Of a DNA stretch of 64,000 nt, positions 33,240 through 43,751 are shown piece by piece. Numbering within the stretch: the first letter of the stretch is position 1; every line of letters begins with the position of its first letter. Position numbers and translations under genes: made by a program. The notes under the pieces were generated by a model, which saw only the letters and a program-made list of their open reading frames with translations, was not told the origin of the DNA and searched no databases. Source of the DNA: Nothopassalora personata (Eukaryota > Ascomycota > Dothideomycetes > Mycosphaerellales > Mycosphaerellaceae); assembly GCA_033816765.1 (NCBI GenBank), contig CM066287.1, positions 2,232,001 through 2,296,000 of the forward strand, read 5' to 3'.

Positions 33240-34179
33240 ATGGAGTCGCTCCTTTCACCCTCGTTCGACAACATATCGTCCCGCGACAGTGCGAAGATCC
33301 GCAAAGGCATACGGCAGATCGAGGGACTTCTAGCGCAAATATGCCTTTCCAAGGCCAGCTCGCGATCACCGCATAAACGAAAGAGCTCGGCACTAGATGG
33401 CGGAGGGAAACAGCAGGGACAAGTGAAGGCACTGAGTGAGCTCAAGCAAGATCCAGCTTTTCGAGAGTTTTTCCGGCTACAAGAGGGCTTCCAGTGGAAT
33501 GGTACAAACATCGACGACTCCTTGGGTAGGCATCTGCTAACGGAGGATAGTGGCATCGCGGATAATGTCGACACTTGAATGTCTTATGGGGATGGGAAAT
33601 CCATCCGAGACCGACCTGCTCATACTCGCCGCCCTAGAACTGCTACAGGGCGTGCTCCTGCTACATCCACCCTCGAAATGCCTCTTCAGCCGCGAGACAC
33701 ATATGAACCTCCTTCTAGACCTCTTGGACTCCGCCAACCCACCGCGAATGCAATCGCAGGCTCTTTTGGTACTGGTGGCCGCACTATTGGACTGTCCGCG
33801 CAACACGAGGACTTTCGAAGCCATCGATGGATTGCTCACCGTAACGAGCTTGTTCAAGAGCAGGTCGACAACGAAGGAAGTGAAGATGCGGTCTTTGGAG
33901 TTTCTATACTTTTATCTCATGCCAGAGATTGGTGTGTCACCGGTGACAAGTGCAAGCGCACCGAACACGGCGATCCTGCATAGAGACCTCAACAAGCAAG
34001 TCTCTCTCTTTGCTGGCCATGCGAGAACACATTCGGGAGACATCATGGATATCGATTTCGAGGACACGGACATGCGGACACAGGACGAGAAGCAGCAGCT
34101 GCTGGGCCAGTACCTTAGCAATGTGAGCGAGCTTGTAGCGGATCTGCAAGACTCTGCGCCGTTCAGCGTCACGGCCTGA
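33240..34179 (+). CDS. cdc14: Septation initiation network component Cdc14 (not the phosphatase)
   Basis: Two exons (33240-33501, 33551-34179) encode 296 residues. The start is MESLLSPSFDNISSRDSAKI; conserved blocks are DPAFREFFRLQEGFQWN joined by the splice to VASRIMSTLECLMG, then DLLILAALELLQGVLLLHPP and KMRSLEFLYFYLMPE. These mark the family named after fission-yeast cdc14, an armadillo-like helical protein that binds the Sid1 kinase in the septation initiation network at the spindle pole. It shares only its name with the phosphatase at 22305-24428. Length matches filamentous-fungal members. Removal of the 49-nt intron is needed to restore WN-VASR. Confidence 0.9.
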
Positions 34180-34654
34180 CAGCGGTGTCCAGCATTGCTT
34201 TCTTTCCGTCCTGGCTTGCATCGGTTCGATGTTCTCAGAGCATTTCGGCGGCGTACAGGACTAGTCTGTGCCGCTGTGTTGGCGTTTCATCAGCTCCGTG
34301 CGAGCATTTCTTTCGTGACTGGCATTCTGGCGTTGGTGCTTGCTTGTTCTTCGTACTTCTGGATGTCTGCAAGCGATGGATTGCAGGTCCGATGTATACA
34401 AACCTCGTCGGAGGCCCGCAGGATGTTTTACATGGACGGGGTTCTGATCTTTCAATATCGAATGCATCCTCCGACTGGCAGCAAGGGCTCTTCACAAAAG
34501 AGCTGGCTGCATAGCTAAACAGCAATATCATTATTACTGAAGTGCTCTTTGTGCCTTTGAATGCCTAGGCATTGTTGAAGTAGAGTGCGTACCGCGCTTC
34601 TATTTCTCGAACAGTTGCTGCACCGTCCTGTCGCTGAGTTGGCCCATCAAGAGG
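34180..34654. other. Intergenic, 3' of SIN cdc14
   Basis: No supported gene. Short hydrophobic frames overlap here but look like chance. Confidence 0.3.
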
Positions 34655-34937
34655 ATGTCGAAATCTGGCGGGAGCGGAGCGATCACGTCTTTTGTCGGCA
34701 GGTCTGGTTGCATCGACAACTCAACTACAATTGGCTACGGGTTTGGGTCCGGCGGCGTCGAAGCGCCCAAAACTTCCCTCGCAGACAAACTCACCACTCA
34801 GACACGACACCACCGCTGCATTGCTTGCTGCAGGCGCCGTAGGCGCGTACACAACGAACAGCGAACGGCGAGCCACACGCGCCGTCATGGCCAGGATGAC
34901 AGCGGTAATGACGCTCGAGACCGGTGGTATTGAATGA
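34655..34937 (+). CDS. Candidate small protein with apparent frameshift
   Basis: An ATG at 34655 opens a frame reading MSKSGGSGAITSFVGRSGC, then GVEAPKTSLADKLTTQ. From about 34803 the plausible coding content moves to another frame, HDTTAALLAAGAVGAYTTNS, which ends at 34937. In its own frame the first ORF turns into Arg/Cys-rich sequence and stops at 34933. The two good halves would form one ~93-residue protein if a single base were skipped near 34803, so this may be a sequencing error, a recent frameshift, or a mis-seen intron. I do not recognise the family. There is also a minus-strand open frame across the region with no ATG. Confidence 0.3.
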
Positions 34938-35121
34938 ATGTCCTCGAGGTCGCTTCTCGACTTGCTTCGTCTCACCACGTTACGACACGCCCGCCGAAAC
35001 GACTGCACGAGTTTCCTTGGGTGCTTCTTTCTTTCTCGCGTTCAATTCATTTCGCTGCTGGTCAGCTTTCTTGTATTCGTACTTAATAATGTGCTCGATT
35101 CTGCGCGAGACTCTCTAAACC

Positions 35122-37317
35122 ATGTCTATTGACCCTAGCACAGCAGCAACACCCAGATCTACCACGTCAGGATCTACTACGTTGTTCGACTTAACAAACC
35201 TACCAACCTGTGCTCAGGCTTGCGCACTAATTTACATCGATGAAGGATTCAGTTGCGACGCCAAGGATCTTTCGTGTCTGTGTTCGACATACAGCAAAGA
35301 AGGATACACCCTGGGCGAGACCGCTCTCATCTGCTTGGAACAGCAATGTTCAAACCCATCAGACAGCCAACGGTACGTACATGAAGGGTATCAGGCATCG
35401 AGCAGTGCCACGACCGGCGATGGACTGTTTGACACGGGTACTGTACGACGCGATTCGCTTCACCAACAAACCCCTTGTCGAGGACGCTGCCACGTGCTTC
35501 TCGAGTATAGCTGACGATGTGCTGTTTGCAGGGGCGATGCCTATAATCTTTGTGTCGGCCAAGCTACCGCAGCTGTGCCTACGCACACTGTGCTATTGAG
35601 CTTGCCTGAAATCACATCAACCTCTGTATCAAACCTTACTGCAAGCGAAGCGGCCCCCGCCACTGCCACAACATCCACCCATACTAGCGCCGCAGCAGAA
35701 AACTCATCTCCGTCGACTACGCAGCCGGCATCGAGTCTGTCTGAACAAAAGTCTGGCGGCTCGACGACACTATCTACTTCTCAAGCTGTCGGTATCTCGA
35801 TCGCTGCATTAGGAGTGGTCATAATTGCCATAATCGGCTTTTACCTATCAGCATATCTTCGCAGACGTAAGATCAGCAGGCAAAAAGATCAGCGGCACTC
35901 GTACGACTTTGTTGATGATGCGCCGCTAAGGTTCTCGCCATTCAAGCATGGCTTTGGCAGTCCACATGGAACACATGATTTTTCCACACGACATTGCGAG
36001 CTTCCATCTGAAAAGTACCAGACAGCATGGTCCGCCGTCCATACCAGTCGCCCGCACAAAAAGCAGTTCCGAGCGAGGCAAGATTGGAGTGATCGAACAG
36101 CAAGGTCGATAAGCCTGGAGAGTCCCAGGAGCGATTGCAGCATGAGAACGATATCTCAACTGCTTCCCGAGAGACCTGGAAGTCAACCACCACAGCCTCC
36201 GTTGAAGTCCCCACGACTATCAAGCGAGCACACGCCAGTACCAGTATTTGAAAAGGAGAGGAGCCCTGCAATGCCGGGAGCACTGTACCCTGGATTGCCT
36301 GCCCACCCTGCAGCTTTCAAGACTCAGCAACCTCAATTTGCTAACCAGTATGGCCGGTCTCTCGAGCGGGCGGAGGTACCCGCCCCGTCACTGACGGTAC
36401 CTGGTAAACCTTACACTGTCAGAGAAGCAGTGGGCTCAACCGACTTTGTCCTACTTTCACCATCCCCAGCTATGACATCGACGCCAAATGACCGATGTGC
36501 TAGTGCCGACTCAGGCCATCGCTCCAGCAGCCACAGCCTGCTTAAGTACTACGCGGGGGTTGACAGTGGGTCGCCTGATGACTTTTATTCTGCGACGCCT
36601 ATAGAAGAGCAGACGCAGGACCGTCGGCCACCACCTGCAGCTATTACTGTTACGCAACCTGTGCACCCTCCTCGTGCAGTGCGAACATCAACGGCATCGG
36701 ACGCGTCACGCAGAACGTCCTTCGAGAGCACTGATCCAGACGAGCCAACTCCGCCGGATGAGGAAGATAAGAGGCTGACACCTGTTGCAGAGTCTCCAAT
36801 TGCAGCCATAAGATACCCTAAGGTGCCCCGAAGCAGCGCTCAATCAGTGCCCAGATCACCAAACCATCAGCGATCGCCAAAATCTATGGAATGGGCTGGG
36901 CACCGGTATCAAGTGCATGATGGTCAAGCATCGTCCAGATGTTCGCCCTCACCTAGTGGCTCGAGATTAGCTGCGAAGCGACGAGGAAATACTGCTCAGC
37001 AGGATTTGGAGCTAGGACTCAAGATTAACGACTCAGCCTACACTTCTCACTCGCGGAAAACTAGCCAGCATTCGAATAGTGCCTCGCAGAAGGTCCGCAG
37101 TCCCAACAGACAAGAAACTCTGGTCAAAGGATATGGCCGTGTTACGAACGTGGTGCAACGGGATTCAGCCTGGCCACTACCGAACACCATGCAAGTGAGG
37201 TCTCCTCCTTTACGAAGTCCACTATGGGAGCCGAAGTTGACGCCACGGCGTGAAGGCGACGACTTGTATCTCAGTGTTTCCATCGCCACACCAATGGATG
37301 CTCATTTCCGGCGTTGA
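35122..37317 (+). CDS. CFEM-domain single-pass membrane protein with long cytoplasmic tail
   Basis: Two exons (35122-35372, 35532-37317) encode 678 residues. Eight cysteines (30, 34, 45, 52, 54, 71, 76, 91) in LPTCAQACALIYIDEGFSC, DLSCLCSTY, ALICLEQQC and DAYNLCVGQA fit the CFEM pattern of fungal cell-surface proteins, some of which bind heme. A Ser/Thr-rich stalk (~95-165) follows, then a transmembrane helix at ~169-193 (AVGISIAALGVVIIAIIGFY) with a basic stop-transfer RRRK. About 480 residues of disordered Ser/Pro-rich sequence with many SPR/SPK-like motifs remain for the cytosol. No signal peptide precedes the CFEM domain in this model. Either an upstream exon is missed or the TM acts as a signal anchor. 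The 159-nt intron lies between Cys76 and Cys91. Confidence 0.75.
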
Positions 37318-38007
37318 GAAGAAGAAGACTTCTTTGAGGGTCATTTCGACTATGCACATACTTTTTACGAGGGGTACCATCGATTGAGGTGTTTAGAATG
37401 TAGCGTTCAAGCGGGAGTCTTGCAGAGAACAGCATACCATGTGTAATGGTTGTAAGATAAATACATTGTACATCATCACAGCTTAGATGCTGAACGGCCT
37501 CGCTGTTCGGCAAATGGTTCACAGCGAACGAGACCAAAGGCAATCCGGGGTCCACTTGTCCCTGCATTTCACGTCCTCTGATTGCACGTGCAGATTGTGG
37601 AAAAGGGTATTACCAGTTAGTGATATGGTGGAATTCGCTACAGAGTCCGCGCCAATCCGTCTCCCGCGTGGGCCCTTGTGTGGACGGACTTGATGAGTTC
37701 GCCGCAACATCTGATTCAGCGATTGGTCATTTCCAAGGTGAGCCTCACCAGAGGTGTACGATATATGACCACTGTCTCTGTGCACGAAACGAAACAATCT
37801 TCTACATCCCGGATAGCCCATTTTGACCACGTCGCTCTATCGCCAAGATACAGGAGAATCGGCAACTGGTCGTTGTCATAGCAAAGGCCGACCGACTCTT
37901 TGGCGGCAGAAGTTGGGGACTCCACCAGCAGCTGCTCAACGCGAACGTCATCTGTAGATTTTTATCAACCCTTCTTCTTTGACACCACCTCACGCCGCAC
38001 AGCAACG
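37318..38007. promoter_or_regulatory. Transketolase upstream region
   Basis: This 690-bp gap separates the CFEM gene from transketolase and should hold the promoter of the latter. Pyrimidine-rich sequence (acccttcttctttg) precedes the ATG, as is common in highly expressed fungal genes. No other gene is supported. Confidence 0.35.
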
Positions 38008-40249
38008 ATGGGTTACAGCAAGACTGACGAATTGGCCATCAACACCATCCGGACGCTGGCCGTAAGTGATGCCCGTCTTTTGACCCAATCTGTGCTGCCG
38101 AGCTGTCCCAATGCTTCACCGCAAGCCTGGACACAACAGTCACAGCACCATTTCAACACAGACACGGCAGCTGACATGGCCTTGGCTTCTTGCAGGTCGA
38201 TGCCACGTTCAAGGCCAACTCTGGCCACCCGGGCGCGCCTATGGGCATGGCTCCAGTGGCCCACGTCTTGTTCAACAAGTTCATGACTTTCAACCCGAAG
38301 AACCCCAAGTGGCTGAACCGCGACCGATTCGTGCTCTCCAACGGCCACGGCTGCATGCTGCAATACGCGCTGCTGCACCTGTTCGGCTACGACGTCAGCA
38401 TCGATGACCTGAAGAACTTCCGCCAGGTCGACAGCATCACGCCAGGTCACCCAGAGAGCCACGACACTCCCGGCATTGAGGTCACTACTGGTCCTCTTGG
38501 TCAGGGCTTCACCAACGCAGTCGGTCTTGCCATTGCTCAGGCACACACTGCTGGTGTCTTCAACAAGCCTGGCTACGAGCTGGTGAATAACTACACGTAC
38601 ACATTCTTTGGTGATGGCTGTGCCATGGAGGGTGTTGCCAGCGAGGCTGCTTCCACTGCCGGTCACTTGCAGCTCGGCAACCTAATCGCCATCTACGACG
38701 ACAACCACATCTCCATCGGTCAGTAACTCAGTGGATCCTTGCTACAGTGTAGGCTAATCGTTCTCCAGACGGTGACACCAAGTGCGCCTTCACTGAAGAT
38801 GTCACCAAGCGCTTCGAGGCATACGGCTGGCACGTCGAGTGGGTCAAGGACGGTGACAACGATCTCGAGGGCATCGAGGCCGCTATAAAGAAGGCTAAGG
38901 AGGTCAAGGACAAGCCATCCATGATCAGGCTGACCACCACCATTGGTTTCGGCTCGAAGCTTCAGGGTACGGGCGGCGTGCACGGCAACCCCCTGAAGGA
39001 GGACGACTGCAAGCAGGTCAAGGAGAAGTTCGGTTTCGACCCTGAGAAGAGCTTCGTCGTTCCACAAGAGGTCTACGACTTGTACCACAAGCACGCAGCT
39101 GAGGGTGCAGCAGCTGAGCAAGAGTGGAACAAGCTTCTTGAGAAGTACAGCGAGGAGCACAAGGAGCTCGGCGCTGATCTCAAGCGTCGTTTGACTGGCA
39201 AGCTCCCAGAGAACTGGCAGACAAAGCTTCCAGTCTACAAGCCATCCGACAAGGCCGTCGCTTCCCGTAAGCTGTCCGAGTCTGTCCTCGAGGCGATCTA
39301 CGAGGCTGTTCCAGAGCTCGTTTCCGGTTCCGCCGATTTGACTGGCTCTAACAACACCCGCTGGAAGGCTGCTGTTGACTTCCAGCCACCCAGTCTCGGC
39401 ATTGGCGAGTGGAGTGGTCGTTACCTGCGCTACGGTGTGCGTGAGCACGCCATGGCCGGTATCATGAACGGTCTCTCCGCATACGGCACAATCATCCCAG
39501 CCGGTGGTACTTTCCTGAACTTCGTCTCTTATGCCGCTGGTGCTGTACGCCTGTCTTCGCTCTCTCACCAGCGAGTCATCTACATCGCCACCCACGACTC
39601 CATTGGTCTCGGTGAGGACGGCCCAACACATCAGCCAATCGAGACTCTTGCACACTTCCGTGCTCTGCCGAACATGATGGTCTGGCGTCCTGCTGACGGG
39701 AACGAGACCTCCGCAGCTTACTACGTCGCCCTTACATCTCAGAGCACGCCATCGATCCTGGCACTTACACGCCAGAACCTGCCACAGCTCGAAGGCTCGA
39801 CTATCGAGAAGGCCATCAAAGGTGGCTACGTTGCACTCGAGGACTCGAACGCACAGATCACACTTGTCTCGACAGGTTCGGAGGTGTCGCTCTGTTTGGA
39901 GGCCGTCAAGTACCTCAAGGACAACCACAACACCGTTGCTCGTGTCGTCTCGATGCCTTGCGTCGAGGTGTTTGACGCACAGCCAAAGGACTACAAGCTC
40001 TCGGTCATCCCCGACGGTATCCCAGCACTTAGCGTCGAGGTCATGAGCACTCTCGGATGGGAGAAGTACTCGCACGAACAGTTCGGTCTCAACAGATTCG
40101 GTGCTTCTGGGCCATACACCAAGGTATACGAGAAGTTCGAGTTCACTCCAGCTGGTGTGGCCAAGCGCGCAGTCGCAACAGTGGACTTCTACAAGGAGGT
40201 CAAGCCACTGCGCTCGCCACTCAACCGTGCCTTCCAGCAGCTCATCTAG
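38008..40249 (+). CDS. TKL1: Transketolase
   Basis: Three exons (38008-38061, 38196-38718, 38769-40249) encode 685 residues, the standard size. Exon 1 gives [18 protein letters not shown]. After the splice come the thiamine-diphosphate and Mg2+ regions [34 protein letters not shown] and [15 protein letters not shown], then the pyrimidine-domain block [18 protein letters not shown]. The enzyme moves two-carbon units between ketose donors and aldose acceptors in the cytosolic pentose phosphate pathway. Codon use is strongly biased to C/G-ending codons compared with neighbours, suggesting high expression. Confidence 0.97.
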
Positions 40250-40560
40250 AGCGTACGCCCATGAGAGATTTGCCTAATGTTGGCCTCACATTAGCGGCGC
40301 GGAGTAAGAGTTGATTGTGCACTCCAGGCAGGTAAATAGATGAACCAAATATTACGATTTGATGCACTACAACATCATCGTCGCAGTGGCGCATAGACGT
40401 GCGACCTGTTCCACGACAAAACAGTGTTTCATGTCCCTCTCGAAGATGTCGTGTAAGTTTCGTGTTGTGGTGATGATGTGGGGAACGTGTCCAACACGAT
40501 TGTCCTTTACAGCGATTGATCTCATCTTAGTTTTTGCTACCGATAAGATATTTCGCAATC
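40250..40560. other. Intergenic, 3' transketolase to coiled-coil gene
   Basis: The 311 bp contain no supported gene; the right part must contain the promoter of the coiled-coil gene. Confidence 0.35.
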
Positions 40561-42273
40561 ATGGCCGACGAAGACAAGGAAAAGGCAGAGAAGCTAGCAG
40601 CTGCAAAGAAACGAGTATGATATCCAGGTTCAGTGGTTAGCCCCATTAGCGGCCGTCAACTGACATGCGGTGCAGTTCGAGCAATTGAAGAAGGAGCAAG
40701 CGAAGAAGGGCAAGAAAGGGAGCAAAAAGAAGGCTGATAAGGCCGACGAGACCAACGCTGAAGACGCTGCGGACGATGCGACCGAAGAGGCAGCCGGTAC
40801 CAATGCCAAAGGGAACGAGGATGACAACAATGGTCAAGCAGAAACCGAAACCGCACCGGATGTATCCGAGTCGGCACAGTCGAAACAACGCTCTGAGTCC
40901 TTTCGACAGGCCACATCGCAGACTGCGCGCATTGAAGAGCTAGAGAGGGAGAACAGGGCGCTGAAGGAGCAGCACGAGCAGGAATCATCGCGACTCGCCA
41001 AGGCCGAGGAAGAGCTGGACAGTCTGCGAGAGGGTAACAGTGAGCTGGCCGAACTGCGCAGCAAAGCCAAGGAGGCAGACAGCCTGAAGACGGAACTGGC
41101 TGCAGTGCAGAGGCAACTGTCGCAAGCACAGCACGTTGCCAAAGGTCCAGCTAGACGGCAGTCAGGAGCAACGCCGGATATCACAGAACAGCTCGCGAGC
41201 AAGACAGCCACCATTGAGTCCCTGGAGCTGGACATCAGCAACCTGCGCAACCAAATCACCAACTTGGAAACAGCCGTCTCGGAGCGCGACGCTTCAATCA
41301 AAGAGCTTGGGGATCGTGTGGAGGCATCTGACGCTGCAACTGCGTCGGCGAAGAAGGAGCTCGACGCTCTCAAGGTCTCCATTGCCTTCCCCAGCGATGA
41401 GACCAAGGCTGCGAACGAAGATCCGGAGGCTCTCACGAAGCGTATCACAGTGCTGGAATCAGATTTAAGGTCGGCCAACTCGAACTTGGAAGCTGCAGCT
41501 CAGCGGGCCTCAAGCCTGGAGCAGAAGATTGAAGCCCTGACGAAGTTGCACAAAGAAGCGACTGCAGCGTCACAGGGTAAAGACAAGGTAAGGTCGATGA
41601 GAAAGTAAACTGGCCCTCGACCAGAGCAAGGGAACATAAATTGCAGCTGTGTCGCCATACCCGTTCCCAGCGATTAACAGTACTCTAGGAACTGATCGAC
41701 CTCCGCTCCCAACTAAAACACCGCTCCCGCCCCTCCCACGTCCACGATACCTCCGACTTCGAGCTCGGCGAAGAAGAAACCGAAACCGGTGCTCTCGCAG
41801 CCCGCATCCGCGCCCTCGAAGCCGAGAATTTCGACCTCCGTCGCGGCGTCTGGCGAGATCGTCGTGCCGAGCTCCAGCCTGGGATGGAGGATCCAGGCAG
41901 TGCTAATTACGAAGACGTCGACCTGAACGGTGCATACAGTTCCGGAGGCGACCATAGAGGCGGTCTGCCGCGACAGACGAGTACTTTCCAGGATGTGATT
42001 ACGTCGGGCATAAGTGCTTTTACTGGACGGGCGAGAGAGGCTGTGGCGTTGAGGGATCGGGCTGAGAGCATCGGGCTGATGAGTGACGATGATGGATTTG
42101 ATGAGGAGGCTTTTCGACTGGCGCAGGAGGAGGAAGCGAAAAGGAGAATTGAGAGGATCAAGGAGGTGAAGAGAGGGTTAGATCAGTGGAAGGGATGGAG
42201 GATGGATATTGCCGACATGAGGAGGAATGGCCTCGGTGCTGGGAGGGACGTTGGACCTGTCTTTGAAATATGA
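40561..42273 (+). CDS. Coiled-coil protein ('M protein repeat protein' type)
   Basis: Three exons (40561-40614, 40676-41587, 41689-42273) encode 516 residues. The N-terminus is highly charged (MADEDKEKAEKLAAAKKR joined to FEQLKKEQAKKGKKGSKKK). Long heptad-rich coiled coils follow (ARIEELERENRALKEQHEQE, TATIESLELDISNLRNQITN, ALTKRITVLESDLRSANSNL). The C-terminal ~190 residues contain FQDVITSGISAFTGRAREAV and a terminal charged helix, and may be the conserved functional part. Filamentous-fungal proteins of this shape are annotated as M protein repeat proteins and resemble golgin or tether-like scaffolds. No enzymatic domain is visible. Its stop lies 68 bp from the Erg26 stop on the other strand. 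Confidence 0.75.
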
Positions 42274-42341
42274 GTCCAGGTTTGATGGCTGTGCTCGGCA
42301 TGGACGAACAGGAATTGTGATGTGTTAACATGACGTCCTCA

Positions 42342-43502
42342 TTACTGTATCTTCTTGCCCTTGAGCTCGGGCGGTTGTCCTACCACGACACCTCTATACA
42401 ACGCATCTGCCACGCCTTTCCGTATACCCTCATCCAGCTTCACCAACGGCCTATACCCGAGCCGCTGCTTGGCCTTGTCGATGTTGTAGTACCTCGTCAT
42501 GCACGTATACCGCACCTGCTGCCTCGTCAAGTTCGGCTTGCCCAGCCTGAAGATGAAGAATATCCACTCCATGAGCGTAGCCAGGAAAAGTCCCACGTCT
42601 TTGCTCAAAGTCCAGACCTGAGCGGGTGTGGTCCGGTCTCCTGCTGCTGCCCAGCACATGCGCGCGAAGTCGAAGAAGTAGACGGGGGCATCGTTGGTGA
42701 TGAAGAAGGCTTCGCCGTCGACTTTCTCGTGGTCGAGGGGCGCGGCCTTGCCGCTGGCGTCGCGGTCGTGGGTGGCCATGAGGGCGGCGAGAGCCAGGTG
42801 GTGGGCGTGGGCGACGTTGGTGATCTCGGTGAAGTCGAAGAGGTTCTCGTTTTGGCCGATTTGGATCTTGGTCTGGCCTCGGTAGTAGGCGCTGAGACCT
42901 GGTGGGATGAGCTGGACGTCGCCGGTGCCGAACATTGCGGAGGGTCGGAGCGCGGCTGTGAGAAAGTTGGGGTGGGAGGGTGCGCGGTTGGCGGCCAGGA
43001 CGTGGAGCTCGGCCAGTGCCTTGGTGGTGGTGTAGTACTCTGGTTGCTCCTTGCCCATGATCAGAGGGTACGTCTCATTGGCGTTGATCAGATCGCTCTG
43101 CGTGTCGTGGATGACACTGGCTGAGCTGGTGTACACGAATGCCTTGACGCCTGTCTCTTGTGCGGCGCGGACCATCGTCTTGGTGCCTTCCACGTTGACC
43201 TTGTACGTCAGATCCCTGTTCTTGCTGGCCGTCATGACGGGGCTCGCCGTGTGGATGACACCGTCGAACTTGTGCTTGGCGAAGAAGGTCAGCATCGCGT
43301 CGTAGTCGGTCAGATCGCCTTGCTCATAGTTGACGCCGGGCACTGGCTCCAGCGGCGCCTTCAGGTCGAGAACAGTCAGCTGCGAGCATGCCTTCCTTGA
43401 CGCCAACAGCGTGACGATATGATTGCCCAGGAAACCTGAGCCTCCCGTGACCAGAACGTTTCCCAGACTCCTAATCTGCTTCTCGTCGAACTTATCGGCC
43501 AT
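42342..43502 (-). CDS. ERG26: Sterol-4-alpha-carboxylate 3-dehydrogenase, decarboxylating (Erg26)
   Basis: An intronless frame of 386 residues. The Rossmann motif VLVTGGSGFLGNHIV opens the fold, and the catalytic YxxxK is in EYYTTTKALAE, preceded by FVYTSSASVI. The block ALRPSAMFGTGDVQLIP is typical of the 3-beta-HSD family. Erg26 oxidises and decarboxylates the C4 carboxysterol during C4 demethylation of ergosterol precursors at the ER. A hydrophobic stretch near residue 310 (LFLATLMEWIFFIFRLG) probably contacts the membrane. The end, PPELKGKKIQ, has an ER-retention-like dilysine. It diverges from the E3D-like gene across a 249-bp promoter. Confidence 0.93.
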   Translation of the reverse strand: MADKFDEKQIRSLGNVLVTGGSGFLGNHIVTLLASRKACSQLTVLDLKAPLEPVPGVNYEQGDLTDYDAMLTFFAKHKFDGVIHTASPVMTASKNRDLTYKVNVEGTKTMVRAAQETGVKAFVYTSSASVIHDTQSDLINANETYPLIMGKEQPEYYTTTKALAELHVLAANRAPSHPNFLTAALRPSAMFGTGDVQLIPPGLSAYYRGQTKIQIGQNENLFDFTEITNVAHAHHLALAALMATHDRDASGKAAPLDHEKVDGEAFFITNDAPVYFFDFARMCWAAAGDRTTPAQVWTLSKDVGLFLATLMEWIFFIFRLGKPNLTRQQVRYTCMTRYYNIDKAKQRLGYRPLVKLDEGIRKGVADALYRGVVVGQPPELKGKKIQ

Positions 43503-43751
43503 GACTGTCGTCGAGTCGTCGAGGATGGTGTGGAATTGCTGTGGTGACGAGTTGTTGCAAGGCTTGTTCGATCAGCACGTTTGACAGTACATGATCGTAC
43601 CCTCCCCACCATCGATGCGCAATGCTGCGACAGATACAATGGTCTCGACAAAGATCAGTTCTTTGCAAGTGAGGCTAGCGAATCCCTGTAGAATTATCTT
43701 AGTTATATTATCCTGCACCCGCCACAGAACCAACCACGTCCCCGCTCAACA
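43503..43751. promoter_or_regulatory. Divergent promoter ERG26 / E3D-like gene
   Basis: The 249 bp between the two start codons must serve both genes. No sterol-response motif is claimed. Confidence 0.4.

Noticed and set aside
38720..40075. 451-codon minus-strand frame opposite transketolase
   Set aside because: It is the antisense shadow of a highly codon-biased gene; the sense strand encodes unmistakable transketolase.
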